A stretch of 25,913 nucleotides of DNA from NCBI GenBank assembly GCA_023430725.1, contig JAEYZD010000144.1, positions 1 to 25,913 of the forward strand. The letters are read 5' to 3'. Below the pieces are notes generated by a model, which did no database searches, was not told where the DNA came from, and was given only the letters and a program-made list of their open reading frames with translations. Source of the stretch: Bacteroidota bacterium (lineage in GTDB: Bacteria; Bacteroidota; Bacteroidia; Bacteroidales; VadinHA17). Shown here piece by piece: positions 8,667-16,656 of this stretch; the stretch's first letter is position 1, and every line of letters begins with the position of its first letter. A program made the position numbers and the translations under genes.

Positions 8667-9680
8667 ATGGGCAGAGAAAATATAACAATAAAAGATATAG
8701 CCCGCGAGCTGGGAATATCCCCCTCAACGGTCTCCAGGGCACTCAAGGATCACCCTGACATCAGCCAGGCAACCCGCGATGCGGTCAATGAACTCGCCGA
8801 AAGATGGAACTACAGGCCCAATCCCATCGCCCTGAGCCTCAAAAGCGGCTCCTCCAAGACTATAGGAGTGATAATACCGGATGTGGTCCACTACTTTTTC
8901 TCTACAGTTATCAGCGGCATCGAAGATGTTGTCTACCAGCGCGACTACAACATGATCCTCTGCCAGAGCAATGAGATGTGGGAGCACGAGGTTAAGAACA
9001 TCCGTACCCTTCTCTCCAGCCGTGTCGACGGAATCCTGGCATCAGTGGCCAAAACCACCACTGACTACCGCCATTACCGCAATATCCTTGACAAGGATAT
9101 TCCCCTTGTCTTCTTTGACCGGGAAGTGGAAGAGATCAAGACAGACAGCGTTGTGATAGACGATGAAACCGGCGCCTACAAGGCTGTGAACCACCTCCTG
9201 CGCACCGGGAAAAAGCGTATCATGCATCTCTCCGGTCCTCCGCAGCTTGCAATAGCCCGTCACAGGCTGGAAGGCTACATCAGGGCCATGAAGGAGTACC
9301 GCCTCACACCTGCTGAAGAAGATATTGTTAAATGTGATGATATTTCAAGCGCAGAGCGACTTATACCCGGCATCCTGAAAAGGCCTGACAGACCTGACGC
9401 CTTCTTCGCCGTCAACGACCTGACAGCGGCACAGACGATGATGATAATCAAGCAGCACGGTCTCAGGATACCCGAGGATGTTGCCGTTGTGGGGTTCACA
9501 AACAGCCAGATAGCCACACTCACCGATCCGGGACTTACATCGGTGGACCAGAAGGGATTCGAGATGGGACAGGAAGCAGCACGTCTGCTCATTGACAGGA
9601 TAGAAAAGCCCCGCGGACCACTGCAGAACAAGGTCATCACCTCAGAACTGGTCATCCGCGGTTCAACCTCGGCAAAGTAA
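8667..9680 (+). CDS. LacI family transcriptional regulator of the Sus-like locus
   Basis: The 337-residue protein has the LacI helix-turn-helix at residues 7-30 (ITIKDIARELGISPSTVSRALKD) and the hinge-helix segment NPIALSLKSG at about 52-61. A periplasmic-binding-protein-like effector domain follows (IGVIIPDVVHYFFS, VDGILAS, FFAVNDLTAAQ, VAVVGFTN). The length is normal for the family. It is divergent from susC, with LacI-type operator repeats between them, so it probably senses a sugar from the locus, such as a maltose-type oligosaccharide, and controls susC expression; the effector is a guess. Bacteroidetes starch loci use either SusR-type or LacI-type regulators, and no SusR-like gene is seen here. 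ATG at 8667 is supported by the HTH starting a few residues later. Confidence 0.93.
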   Translation: MGRENITIKDIARELGISPSTVSRALKDHPDISQATRDAVNELAERWNYRPNPIALSLKSGSSKTIGVIIPDVVHYFFSTVISGIEDVVYQRDYNMILCQSNEMWEHEVKNIRTLLSSRVDGILASVAKTTTDYRHYRNILDKDIPLVFFDREVEEIKTDSVVIDDETGAYKAVNHLLRTGKKRIMHLSGPPQLAIARHRLEGYIRAMKEYRLTPAEEDIVKCDDISSAERLIPGILKRPDRPDAFFAVNDLTAAQTMMIIKQHGLRIPEDVAVVGFTNSQIATLTDPGLTSVDQKGFEMGQEAARLLIDRIEKPRGPLQNKVITSELVIRGSTSAK

Positions 9681-9688
9681 ATACCGCA

Positions 9689-9734
9689 CTGCCGGCGGAA
9701 GGGGTCAGACAGCCGGACATCCTGACCCCGGCAG
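9689..9734. terminator. Hairpin between convergent lacI and MBL genes
   Basis: GGGGTCAG (9701-9708) pairs with CTGACCCC (9722-9729) and an outer CTGCC (9689-9693) pairs with GGCAG (9730-9734). It fills the 56-bp gap between the two convergent stops. There is no T-run on either side, so it may be a weak bidirectional terminator or a 3'-end stabiliser. Confidence 0.4.
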
Positions 9735-9736
9735 AT

Positions 9737-10576
9737 CTACAGGAATTCTGACAGCTTCCCCTTTTTGCCTGCCCTTATACCCTTCGGTGTCTCGGAGAGT
9801 GAACAGCACTCAATCAGCGGGTCATGCTGGAATACAAGAAGGTGATCATTGCTCAGCGCCTCCTCAAGTATCTCCTGCTTCTCGGCAATTGTCACCAGCG
9901 GCAGGAGATCGTAAGCCATATTCCAGAGCAGCGGGATATGGGCCGCTGTCGGGATCAGGTCTCCGGCATAGAAGAGTTTCCTTCCCCGGTAGCTGACCAA
10001 CGGCAGCATCAGTCCCGGTGTATGCCCGTAGAAGAGCCTCAGTTCCACACCCGGACAGAGTTCACCGTTCTCCTCCACCAGGTTCAGTCTGCCACTTTCA
10101 CCAAATGGTTTTATGTTTTCAGGGAGAAAAGCATCCTCCTCGCGCAGGTTCGACTCATTGGCCCACTCCCACTGGGCACGGCTGATGTGATATGTTGCGT
10201 TCGGGAAGAATGGCACCATGAGGCCCTCGCCGTCAAGGACAAAGCATCCGCCGCAGTGGTCGGCATGAAGATGGGTGATAATGACATCGGTTATATCCTC
10301 CGGCCTGTAGCCGCACTCTGCGAGGCCTCCGGTAAGTCCCGCTCCGCCGTGAAGGTACGCATGACGGAAAAACTTCTCATCCTGCTTGTCTCCCCATCCG
10401 GCATCAACAAGTATAACACGCTCACCGTTATCAATAACCATTGAGGTCAGAGACAGGTCAATCGTATTATTGTCATCTGCCCCGGTCTGCCTGCTCCAGA
10501 GGGCCTTTGGTATCACTCCGAACATCGCTCCTCCGTCAACCCTGAAATTCGATATATTGAAAAGGGATACTTTCAT
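9737..10576 (-). CDS. MBL-fold metallo-hydrolase (lactonase-like)
   Basis: The 279-residue protein begins MKVSLFNISNF at 10576. The frame stays open further upstream, but that would overlap the divergent ZIP gene and adds residues unlike the family, so the shorter start is chosen. The metal-binding motif THLHADHCGG is at 101-110 (His102, His104, Asp106, His107). Further ligands are likely in FYGHTPGLM, the Asp of YAGDL and the His of VFQHDP. The pattern resembles the lactonase/AttM-like and Zn-hydrolase branch of the metallo-beta-lactamase fold. The substrate cannot be read from sequence. It has no signal peptide, so it is probably cytoplasmic. Confidence 0.85.
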   Translation of the reverse strand: MKVSLFNISNFRVDGGAMFGVIPKALWSRQTGADDNNTIDLSLTSMVIDNGERVILVDAGWGDKQDEKFFRHAYLHGGAGLTGGLAECGYRPEDITDVIITHLHADHCGGCFVLDGEGLMVPFFPNATYHISRAQWEWANESNLREEDAFLPENIKPFGESGRLNLVEENGELCPGVELRLFYGHTPGLMLPLVSYRGRKLFYAGDLIPTAAHIPLLWNMAYDLLPLVTIAEKQEILEEALSNDHLLVFQHDPLIECCSLSETPKGIRAGKKGKLSEFL

Positions 10577-10596
10577 TTTTTGCCATATTAACCGCT

Positions 10597-10604
10597 GCAA
10601 GATA
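10597..10604 (-). promoter_or_regulatory. Possible -7 element for the MBL gene
   Basis: The minus strand reads TATCTTGC within TTATCTTGCAGCGG. The same 14-base string occurs upstream of radC (12524-12537), also close to a start codon, which suggests it is a promoter form used in this genome. It is one base shorter than the standard TAnnTTTG core. Confidence 0.35.
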
Positions 10605-10615
10605 ACCAATTTTGG

Positions 10616-10623
10616 TATTTTTG
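10616..10623 (+). promoter_or_regulatory. -7 promoter element for the ZIP transporter gene
   Basis: TATTTTTG matches the Bacteroidetes TAnnTTTG element exactly and lies 29 bp before the ATG at 10653. No clear -33 element is visible at the usual distance. Confidence 0.45.
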
Positions 10624-10652
10624 GCAGGTGATTCAGAACTGTACCCCAGCCA

Positions 10653-11462
10653 ATGAACCCTGACTTCAATACGATACTGTTTGCCTTCGCCCTGACCCTT
10701 TTCGCCGGTCTTGCCACAGGCGTGGGCAGCACAATTGCCTTCTTTGCGAAAAGGACGAACACAAGGTTTCTGACAGTCAGCCTTGGCTTTTCTGCCGGGG
10801 TGATGATCTATGTTTCCTTCGTTGAGATCTTTGTAAAGGGAAGGGAAGTACTGACCCTGGCCATGGGCGACCGGCAGGGATGGTGGGTGGCAGTCCTCGC
10901 TTTTTTCGGCGGCATCGCTCTGATTGGTATAATCGACAGGCTCATCCCGTCGCAGGAGAACCCTCACGAGGCCAGGAAGATCGAAGGTGGCGAAGAGGAG
11001 GCCAGGAGCGGAAAACTCCTCAGGATGGGAACAATGACTGCCCTGGCAATAGGTATACACAACTTCCCGGAAGGACTTGCCACCTTCACCGCAGCTCTCT
11101 CCGATCCGAAGATCGGAATTGCAATTGCAGTGGCTGTGGCAATTCACAACATCCCGGAAGGGATAGCAGTCTCGGTACCGATTTATTACGCCACCGGAAG
11201 CAAGCGCAAGGCTTTCAGACTCTCTTTCCTGAGCGGTATTGCTGAACCCATCGGGGCAATTGTCGGGTACCTGCTGCTGCTGCCACTGATGACGGATACG
11301 CTGATGGGAGGGCTATTCTGCTTCGTGGCCGGAATCATGGTGTTTATATCGCTCGATGAGCTGCTGCCGGCTGCAGAAAAATATGGCGAACATCACCTCT
11401 CTATTTACGGCCTTGTCTCCGGAATGGCCGTAATGGCCCTCAGTCTGTTACTCTTTAAGTAA
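10653..11462 (+). CDS. zupT: ZIP family divalent metal (zinc) transporter
   Basis: The 269-residue membrane protein has about eight hydrophobic segments, starting with residues 7-30. It carries the two ZIP signature helices: HNFPEGLATF, and HNIPEGIAVSVPIYYATGS. These residues line the metal path in ZIP transporters, where His, Asn, Pro and Glu bind the ion. A charged cytoplasmic loop with HEARKIEGGEEEARSGK sits between the third and fourth segments. The product should sit in the inner membrane and import zinc and perhaps iron or manganese. Its gene is divergent from the MBL hydrolase gene, whose product is also likely zinc-dependent, though this may be coincidence. ZupT is the closest named family member. 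Confidence 0.92.
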   Translation: MNPDFNTILFAFALTLFAGLATGVGSTIAFFAKRTNTRFLTVSLGFSAGVMIYVSFVEIFVKGREVLTLAMGDRQGWWVAVLAFFGGIALIGIIDRLIPSQENPHEARKIEGGEEEARSGKLLRMGTMTALAIGIHNFPEGLATFTAALSDPKIGIAIAVAVAIHNIPEGIAVSVPIYYATGSKRKAFRLSFLSGIAEPIGAIVGYLLLLPLMTDTLMGGLFCFVAGIMVFISLDELLPAAEKYGEHHLSIYGLVSGMAVMALSLLLFK

Positions 11463-11494
11463 ACAAAAACTGGTCTTTTCTGTTGCTTTAGTAG

Positions 11495-11502
11495 TATATT
11501 TG
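11495..11502 (+). promoter_or_regulatory. -7 promoter element for the small outer-membrane protein
   Basis: TATATTTG is an exact TAnnTTTG match, 28 bp before the ATG at 11531, after the ZIP stop at 11462. No good -33 TTTG is seen at 19 bp. Confidence 0.55.
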
Positions 11503-11530
11503 CTCTTCAAACAAAACTAAAATTCATATT

Positions 11531-12001
11531 ATGATGAAAAGAACACTGACTGTTATTCTGGTACTGGCCGCGCTGGCAACCGGCGCACAGGCTCAGAGCT
11601 ACAAATCAGCCATTGGCCTAAGGGGCGGTGACCCCTCGGGTATCACATTCAAGACATTCATTAACAGCACAAACGCACTTGAACTTATCGCCGGTACCGG
11701 GTACTGGGGTCATAACTTTGCAGTGACCGGTTTTTACCAGTGGCAGAAACCGACCGACTGGACACCCAACCTCGACTGGTTCGTTGGACCGGGAGCACAC
11801 ATAGGGTTCTGGAATGATTATTACAGGAACGATTACGGTACAGGCATCCTTATTGGAGTAGACGGCATCATAGGACTCGAGTATACACTTGATGACATTC
11901 CCCTTAATTTTTCCCTCGGAGTAGGGCCTGCCATACAGCTTACAAGCGGACCCGGCTTCATGTACTGGAACGGAGGCTTCGCAGTAAGGTACGTCTTCTG
12001 A
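11531..12001 (+). CDS. Small outer-membrane beta-barrel protein of unknown function
   Basis: The 156-residue product has a signal peptide (residues 1-21, ending AQA-QS) and a glycine- and aromatic-rich body of short alternating strands. Examples are LELIAGTGYWGHNFAVTGFYQW and DWFVGPGAHIGFW. It ends with GGFAVRYVF, a strand with terminal Phe typical of outer-membrane barrels. Length suits an eight-stranded barrel. The function is not recognisable; related small barrels are common single genes in Bacteroidetes. It has its own promoter-like element and no obvious operon partner. The TGA stop at 11999 shows TGA is a normal stop codon in this genome. Confidence 0.8.
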   Translation: MMKRTLTVILVLAALATGAQAQSYKSAIGLRGGDPSGITFKTFINSTNALELIAGTGYWGHNFAVTGFYQWQKPTDWTPNLDWFVGPGAHIGFWNDYYRNDYGTGILIGVDGIIGLEYTLDDIPLNFSLGVGPAIQLTSGPGFMYWNGGFAVRYVF

Positions 12002-12061
12002 CCCGTCTGAAAGGCTTATAACGGGGCGGGTTCAGGGACGGCACATTTTTTTGTGAAATAT

Positions 12062-12092
12062 TTTGTATTTTCAAAAATAGATGCCATCTTTG
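12062..12092 (+). promoter_or_regulatory. Promoter of tRNA-Glu (-33 TTTG and -7 CATCTTTG)
   Basis: TTTG (12062-12065) and CATCTTTG (12085-12092) are separated by exactly 19 bp, the standard Bacteroidetes spacing; the -7 element differs from consensus at one base. Start of the tRNA is 25 bp downstream. Probably also serves rpsT. Confidence 0.6.
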
Positions 12093-12116
12093 CATCCGCT
12101 TTTTTAAGTTCTTTAA

Positions 12117-12188
12117 GGTCCATTCGTCTAGTGGTTAGGACGTCAGGTTTTCATCCTGGTAACAGGGGTTCGATTCCCCTATGGACTA
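12117..12188 (+). tRNA. tRNA-Glu (anticodon TTC)
   Basis: The cloverleaf can be folded by eye. The acceptor arm GGTCCAT pairs with ATGGACT with a G-T end pair. The anticodon arm TCAGG/CCTGG closes the loop TTTTCAT with anticodon TTC. The T arm AGGGG/CCCCT closes the loop TTCGATT. CCA is not encoded. It lies 24 bp before rpsT, so the two may be co-transcribed. Confidence 0.95.
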
Positions 12189-12212
12189 CAAAATTTACTA
12201 GAAACAGACAGT

Positions 12213-12467
12213 ATGGCTAACCATAAGTCGGCGCTCAAAGCCGCAAGACAGGCAGAAACAAGGAAGGAAGACAACAAGTACTTCGCACGTACCATGCGTA
12301 ATTCACTGAAGAAGATGCGCAAGACCACAGAGAAGGCTGAGGCTGAAAAGATGCTTCCTGAGCTGAGCGCGATGCTTGACAAGCTTGCAAAGAAGAATGT
12401 CATTCACAAGAACAAGGCATCAAACCTCAAGTCCTCGATCACGAAACACGCTCAGAGCCTGAAATAG
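12213..12467 (+). CDS. rpsT: 30S ribosomal protein S20
   Basis: The 84-residue, lysine-rich protein starts MANHKSALKAARQAETRKEDN and ends in KNKASNLKSSITKHAQSLK, the S20 pattern of a three-helix bundle with the NKASNLKS box. It binds 16S rRNA in the small subunit. The length is standard. The gene is placed between tRNA-Glu and a strong terminator, so it forms a short stand-alone unit. Confidence 0.97.
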   Translation: MANHKSALKAARQAETRKEDNKYFARTMRNSLKKMRKTTEKAEAEKMLPELSAMLDKLAKKNVIHKNKASNLKSSITKHAQSLK

Positions 12468-12489
12468 GGTTCTACTCCAGATATATTTT

Positions 12490-12525
12490 AACAGCCGCCA
12501 CTTTCATGTGACGGCTGTTTTTTTT
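12490..12525 (+). terminator. Rho-independent terminator after rpsT
   Basis: AACAGCCG (12490-12497) pairs with CGGCTGTT (12512-12519), with an inner CAC/GTG pairing, followed by a run of eight T. It lies 22 bp after the rpsT stop. Confidence 0.85.
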
Positions 12526-12555
12526 ATCTTGCAGCGGGATAATTTGTTTTGCTGC

Positions 12556-13239
12556 ATGTCAATGAAAATCACAGACTGGGCTGTCGAGGACAGGCCCCGT
12601 GAACGGCTCTGGAACCAGGGCCCCGCAAGCCTCAGCGATGCTGAGCTCTTGGCCATTCTCATAGGATCAGGTACAAGGAACAACTCTGCCCTGGACCTGG
12701 CACGCGAACTGCTGGCCCTTGCCGGCAACTCACTCGGTCAGCTGGGAAGACTCAGCACGGGCGAGATACGTAAAATCAAAGGGATGGGTGAAGCCAAGGC
12801 CGTAACAATAGCTGCAGCCCTCGAGCTGGGGCGGCGCCGGAAGATAGCCGAAGCCTCTGAAAACCCACAGATACGCTCATCAGCCGATGTGTTCGGAATA
12901 ATCAGCCCGCTGATGGAAGACCTGACCCACGAGGAGTTCTGGATACTGTTCCTCAACAGGGCAAACCGTGTCACCGGCAGGATGAAAATCAGCCAGGGAG
13001 GCGTCAGCGGCACAGTCACCGACGTGCGCATCGTAATGAAAAAAGCGATCGAGACCCTTGCATCAGGACTTGTCATCTGCCATAACCACCCTTCAGGAAA
13101 CACCAGTCCGAGTGATTCTGACATCCGCATCACCCAGAAGATAAAGGAGGCAGGTGCCCTGATGGATATTCAGCTTCTTGATCACCTGATAGTTGCAGGA
13201 AAGGATTATTACAGTTTTGCTGACAACGGGGCACTTTAG
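12556..13239 (+). CDS. radC: RadC/UPF0758 family JAMM-domain protein
   Basis: The product is 227 residues from ATG 12556; ATG 12562 (MKITDW) is equally possible. The longer open frame starts inside the rpsT terminator and is not used. An N-terminal helix-hairpin-helix-like region contains PRERL, ALSDAELLAILIGSG-type sequence and GEIRKIKGMGEAKAVTI. The C-terminal MPN/JAMM metalloprotease-like domain carries HNHPSG...SD (His176, His178, Asp187), the complete metal-binding set. RadC was named for DNA repair, but the biochemical role remains unproven for the family. The stop overlaps the convergent folK stop by 4 bp. Confidence 0.95.
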   Translation: MSMKITDWAVEDRPRERLWNQGPASLSDAELLAILIGSGTRNNSALDLARELLALAGNSLGQLGRLSTGEIRKIKGMGEAKAVTIAAALELGRRRKIAEASENPQIRSSADVFGIISPLMEDLTHEEFWILFLNRANRVTGRMKISQGGVSGTVTDVRIVMKKAIETLASGLVICHNHPSGNTSPSDSDIRITQKIKEAGALMDIQLLDHLIVAGKDYYSFADNGAL

Positions 13240-13748
13240 AACTGCCTCTCCGAGAGCCTGACGTCCGATCTGTCATCACACAGTTCAAGCATCTCAGTAA
13301 CTGTCAGGCCGGTAACAGGGTGTATGGCTTCCGGTGCCACCTCCGCCAGAGGCTCCAGCACGAACCGCCTCGAGTGAAGCTTCGGATGTGGCACCTCAAG
13401 CCCCGGCAATGTAATAACCCTGTTATCCCATAACAGTATGTCAAGGTCTATTAAGCGCGACTCATACTGCCCTCCGCCGCTGCGCTTTCGCCCCATGCGC
13501 CCCTCGATTGACCGGAAGAGCTGCATCATCCGGGCCGGATCAAGGGTGGTTCTGATTACAACCACCATGTTCAGGAACAGCTCGTCAGCGTCAAAGCCCC
13601 AGGGCTCTGTCTCCCAGACGGACGAAGCAGCCGTGATCTCCCCGGCTTCCTCCCTGATCAGTTCCATGGCACGCCCGAGGGCGGCAAACCTGTCTCCCAG
13701 GTTGCTTCCCAGTCCGGCAACGACCGTTGAGGTTACCTGCGTTTTCAT
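13236..13748 (-). CDS. folK: 2-amino-4-hydroxy-6-hydroxymethyldihydropteridine diphosphokinase (HPPK)
   Basis: The 170-residue protein transfers pyrophosphate from ATP to hydroxymethyl-dihydropterin in folate synthesis, in the cytoplasm. Visible motifs are GLGSNLGDR (residues 12-20), ETEPWG, FLNMVV, and the catalytic magnesium motif SRLIDLDIL with Asp101 and Asp103. VPHPKLHSRRFVLEPLAEVAPEAIHP follows. All key segments are present and length is normal. It is divergent from sppA (73 bp between starts) and convergent with radC. Confidence 0.96.
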   Translation of the reverse strand: MKTQVTSTVVAGLGSNLGDRFAALGRAMELIREEAGEITAASSVWETEPWGFDADELFLNMVVVIRTTLDPARMMQLFRSIEGRMGRKRSGGGQYESRLIDLDILLWDNRVITLPGLEVPHPKLHSRRFVLEPLAEVAPEAIHPVTGLTVTEMLELCDDRSDVRLSERQF

Positions 13749-13820
13749 ATCATATGGTTCATTGCCTTAAAGATGCCTGTTTTTTTTATAATTTGGTCAC
13801 TCAATTCAACGTACAGAAAT

Positions 13821-15590
13821 ATGAAAACTTTCCTCAAAATGCTGCTCGCCGTAATTGCCGGGCTCATAATCACAAGTATCCTCTTTTTCGTGGTCATGCT
13901 GTCGGTTATATCGGGCATGGCTGCCGCCGGCAAAAAGACGGTTACCGTACCCGAAAAGTCCGTGCTGGTGATAAAAACCGGTGCGATGATACCTGACCGG
14001 TCCACGGGTAACCCCTTCAGCACTATTGATCCGGTTACAATGTCATTCACCCAGACCCCGGGCCTGAACGAGATCCTCAAAAACCTGAAGAAGGCAGCGG
14101 AAGACGAAAACGTCAGCGGGATCCTGATCGAGAACGGCACCATGCCATCGGGATGGGCCACAGCGGATGAAATTCGCTCTGCGCTGAAAGAATTCAAAGA
14201 AAGCGGCAAGTTCGTCTATTCATATTCCGACTATATGCTCATGCAGGAGAGCTACTTCATCTCCACGGCAGCAGACAAAATCTGGATCAACCCGACGTCG
14301 ATGTTCGACTTCAAGGGACTGGCAGCTGAGGTGACATTCTACAAGGAGGCCCTCGAGAAACTCGGTGTTGAGGTACAGGTTATAAGGCACGGCAGGTTCA
14401 AGGGAGCTGTGGAACCGTTTATGCTTGACCGGCTCAGTGATGAAAACAGGCTCCAGATAACCGAATACATGGGTTCGATCTGGGAACATGTTGTTAATGT
14501 GGTCTCCGAGTCACGCGGGGTACCGGTTGCCCGGGTGATGAGCCTGGCTGACTCACTTGGCGGGTATGACCCCGCGCTGATGACGAGCGCCGGACTGCTT
14601 GACGGAACAATCTACCGTGATCAGCTGGAGGACAGCATAAGGGCTGCCGCAGGAATAGAAGATGGCAAAAAGATCAGTTACATCTCAATGTCGAAGTATA
14701 CGAACGCTCCCGCGAAAAATGCCCCGGAAGGAGGCAAGGATAAGATTGCGGTTCTCTTCGCCGAAGGAAGCATAGACATGGGCGAGGGTGACGACTCAAA
14801 TATCGGTGGGACCAGGTATGCTGCGGAGATGCGCAAGCTGAGACTGGACTCTACGGTCAAGGCAGTGGTCTTCAGGGTCAACTCGAGGGGTGGCAATGCA
14901 ATCGCCTCTGACGAGATCTGGCGCGAGGTGGAGCTCACTGACAAGGTCAAGCCTGTTGTTGTTTCAATGGGTAACTATGCAGCCAGCGGAGGCTACTATA
15001 TTTCTGCTGCCGCGAGGAAGATCATGGCTTCGCCGGTCACTGTCACCGGCTCAATAGGAGTCTTCGGCCTCATACCCAATGCGGAAGTCCTGCTCGACAA
15101 GAAGCTGGGCATCAGCTCCGAAGTGGTTCGCACCAATGCCCACTCCGACTCCCCTTCGCTGACAAGACCACTCAACGCCTTCGAAAGGGATGCACTGCAG
15201 TTCAACGTTGAACGTACGTACAGCACCTTTACCGGCGTTGTCGCAGAAGGCAGAAGCATGAGGCAGACAGCAGTTGACAGCATCGGCCAGGGACGCGTTT
15301 GGAGCGGCTCTGACGCAATGAACATAGGGCTGGTCGACTCCTTCGGCGGGCTCCGTGAGGCAATCAAAGAGGCAGCCTCGCTTGCAGGCCTGGATGAGTA
15401 CAGGACAATTGAGAAGCCTGAAGCATCGGATTTCTATACGAAGCTGTTGAAGCAGCTGACAGAAGAGATGCGTGCAAGAGCCATCCGTAACGAGCTTGGC
15501 GAGGTCTCAAGGTATTATTATGACCTGAAGGAGATCATCTCATCAGGAGGGATAATGGCCGTAATGCCTTACCACCTGGAGATCCGTTAG
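13821..15590 (+). CDS. sppA: Signal peptide peptidase SppA, 67-kDa type
   Basis: The product is 589 residues from ATG 13821 (MKTFLKML). An in-frame ATG 48 bp upstream is rejected because it adds a stretch before an already complete membrane anchor (residues 8-32). Two tandem ClpP-like domains are present. The catalytic Lys is Lys194 in GRFKGAVEPF and the nucleophile is Ser389 in NYAASGGYYIS, in the split-domain arrangement known from E. coli SppA. It degrades leftover signal peptides in the inner membrane. It is the first gene of a tight operon with lpxK (1-bp gap) and a nucleoside phosphorylase. Confidence 0.95.
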   Translation: MKTFLKMLLAVIAGLIITSILFFVVMLSVISGMAAAGKKTVTVPEKSVLVIKTGAMIPDRSTGNPFSTIDPVTMSFTQTPGLNEILKNLKKAAEDENVSGILIENGTMPSGWATADEIRSALKEFKESGKFVYSYSDYMLMQESYFISTAADKIWINPTSMFDFKGLAAEVTFYKEALEKLGVEVQVIRHGRFKGAVEPFMLDRLSDENRLQITEYMGSIWEHVVNVVSESRGVPVARVMSLADSLGGYDPALMTSAGLLDGTIYRDQLEDSIRAAAGIEDGKKISYISMSKYTNAPAKNAPEGGKDKIAVLFAEGSIDMGEGDDSNIGGTRYAAEMRKLRLDSTVKAVVFRVNSRGGNAIASDEIWREVELTDKVKPVVVSMGNYAASGGYYISAAARKIMASPVTVTGSIGVFGLIPNAEVLLDKKLGISSEVVRTNAHSDSPSLTRPLNAFERDALQFNVERTYSTFTGVVAEGRSMRQTAVDSIGQGRVWSGSDAMNIGLVDSFGGLREAIKEAASLAGLDEYRTIEKPEASDFYTKLLKQLTEEMRARAIRNELGEVSRYYYDLKEIISSGGIMAVMPYHLEIR

Positions 15591-15591
15591 G

Positions 15592-16656
15592 ATGATCCGC
15601 CCGTTGAAGCCTCTCCTGTGGTTTGCCGCACAGCTTTACGGGCTGGCCGTGGCTGTCAGAAACCTGCTGTATGACATCGGTCTCCTCCGGAGCCACTCAT
15701 TTGATTCTCCGGTGATCTGCATCGGGAATATAACTGCCGGAGGGACGGGCAAGACACCTCACGTGATCTGGCTGGCAGAGAAACTCTCTGCCTCTGGCCG
15801 CGTGGCAGTACTCAGCCGGGGTTATCTGAGAAAGAGCCGCGGTTTCCGGCCTGTGACCCCGGAGAGCACCCCTGCCGATGCAGGCGATGAGCCACTGCTG
15901 ATGGCGCGAAGCCTCCCGGGCGTACAGGTATATGTTGACCGCGACAGGGTGAACGGGATAAGGGAGATACTCAGGTGTGACCCGGTGACAGAGGCGGTGA
16001 TCCTCGACGACGGATTCCAGCACAGGGCGGTAAAGGCTGGCATGAATATCATCCTTACCGACCGGAACCGGCTGATGACACGTGACAGGCTCCTGCCGCT
16101 CGGAATGCTCAGGGAACAGATCGGTTCTGTCAAAAGGGCTGATATTATTATTGTTACAAAATCTCCATCGAATGTTTCCCGGGAAGATCGCGGGCAGGTC
16201 ACCGGGGAACTCAGGGCGGCCGGTGCCACTGCTCCGGTTTACTTCACTACTTTTGCCTACGGAGATCCGAAGCACCTTCTAAGCGAAACCATCAGGCAGA
16301 TTAAACCTGAAACACACCTTCTGATGGTAACCGGAATTGCCAGCCCCGCACCAATGGCGGAATACCTCAGAGGCATTGCAGGGAGCGTGACTCAAATCAC
16401 CTTCCCGGATCATCACACTTTCACTGCTGAAGATATCGGCAGGATCACCTCGGCCTTCGATTCTATAGGCGATAGAGACAAATTCATCGTCACAACCTCC
16501 AAGGATGGCGTCAGGTTAAAAGAAATCGCTAATATTGCAGATCACGTCCGGCAGGCCCTTCATTACCTGCCTGTAAGCGTGCAATTCATTGAAAATGAAG
16601 ACGAATTCCTAAACAAATTGTATTCATATGTTGGAAAAGATTATCAGGACCGCTGA
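15592..16656 (+). CDS. lpxK: Tetraacyldisaccharide 4'-kinase
   Basis: The 354-residue protein phosphorylates the 4' position of the lipid A disaccharide on the inner membrane. The P-loop GNITAGGTGKT is at residues 45-55, preceded by the usual hydrophobic N-terminal helix. GDEPLLMAR, the DDGFQHR motif and a late FPDHHTFT segment match LpxK. ATG follows the sppA stop after one base, and the 3' end overlaps the next gene by 29 bp, so the three genes are probably translated from one message. Its presence shows the host makes lipid A, as expected for Bacteroidetes. Confidence 0.95.
   Translation: MIRPLKPLLWFAAQLYGLAVAVRNLLYDIGLLRSHSFDSPVICIGNITAGGTGKTPHVIWLAEKLSASGRVAVLSRGYLRKSRGFRPVTPESTPADAGDEPLLMARSLPGVQVYVDRDRVNGIREILRCDPVTEAVILDDGFQHRAVKAGMNIILTDRNRLMTRDRLLPLGMLREQIGSVKRADIIIVTKSPSNVSREDRGQVTGELRAAGATAPVYFTTFAYGDPKHLLSETIRQIKPETHLLMVTGIASPAPMAEYLRGIAGSVTQITFPDHHTFTAEDIGRITSAFDSIGDRDKFIVTTSKDGVRLKEIANIADHVRQALHYLPVSVQFIENEDEFLNKLYSYVGKDYQDR

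Noticed and set aside
9824..10444. Open frame of 206 codons on the plus strand
   Set aside because: It lies entirely opposite the MBL hydrolase gene, whose metal motif and length are convincing; the translated product is Cys/His/Arg-rich without a recognisable domain.
10536..11147. Open frame of 203 codons on the minus strand
   Set aside because: It is the complement of the ZIP transporter gene; the product is low in hydrophobic order and has no motif.
15697..16275. Open frame of 192 codons on the minus strand
   Set aside because: It is antisense to lpxK, which has all its motifs in the other strand.
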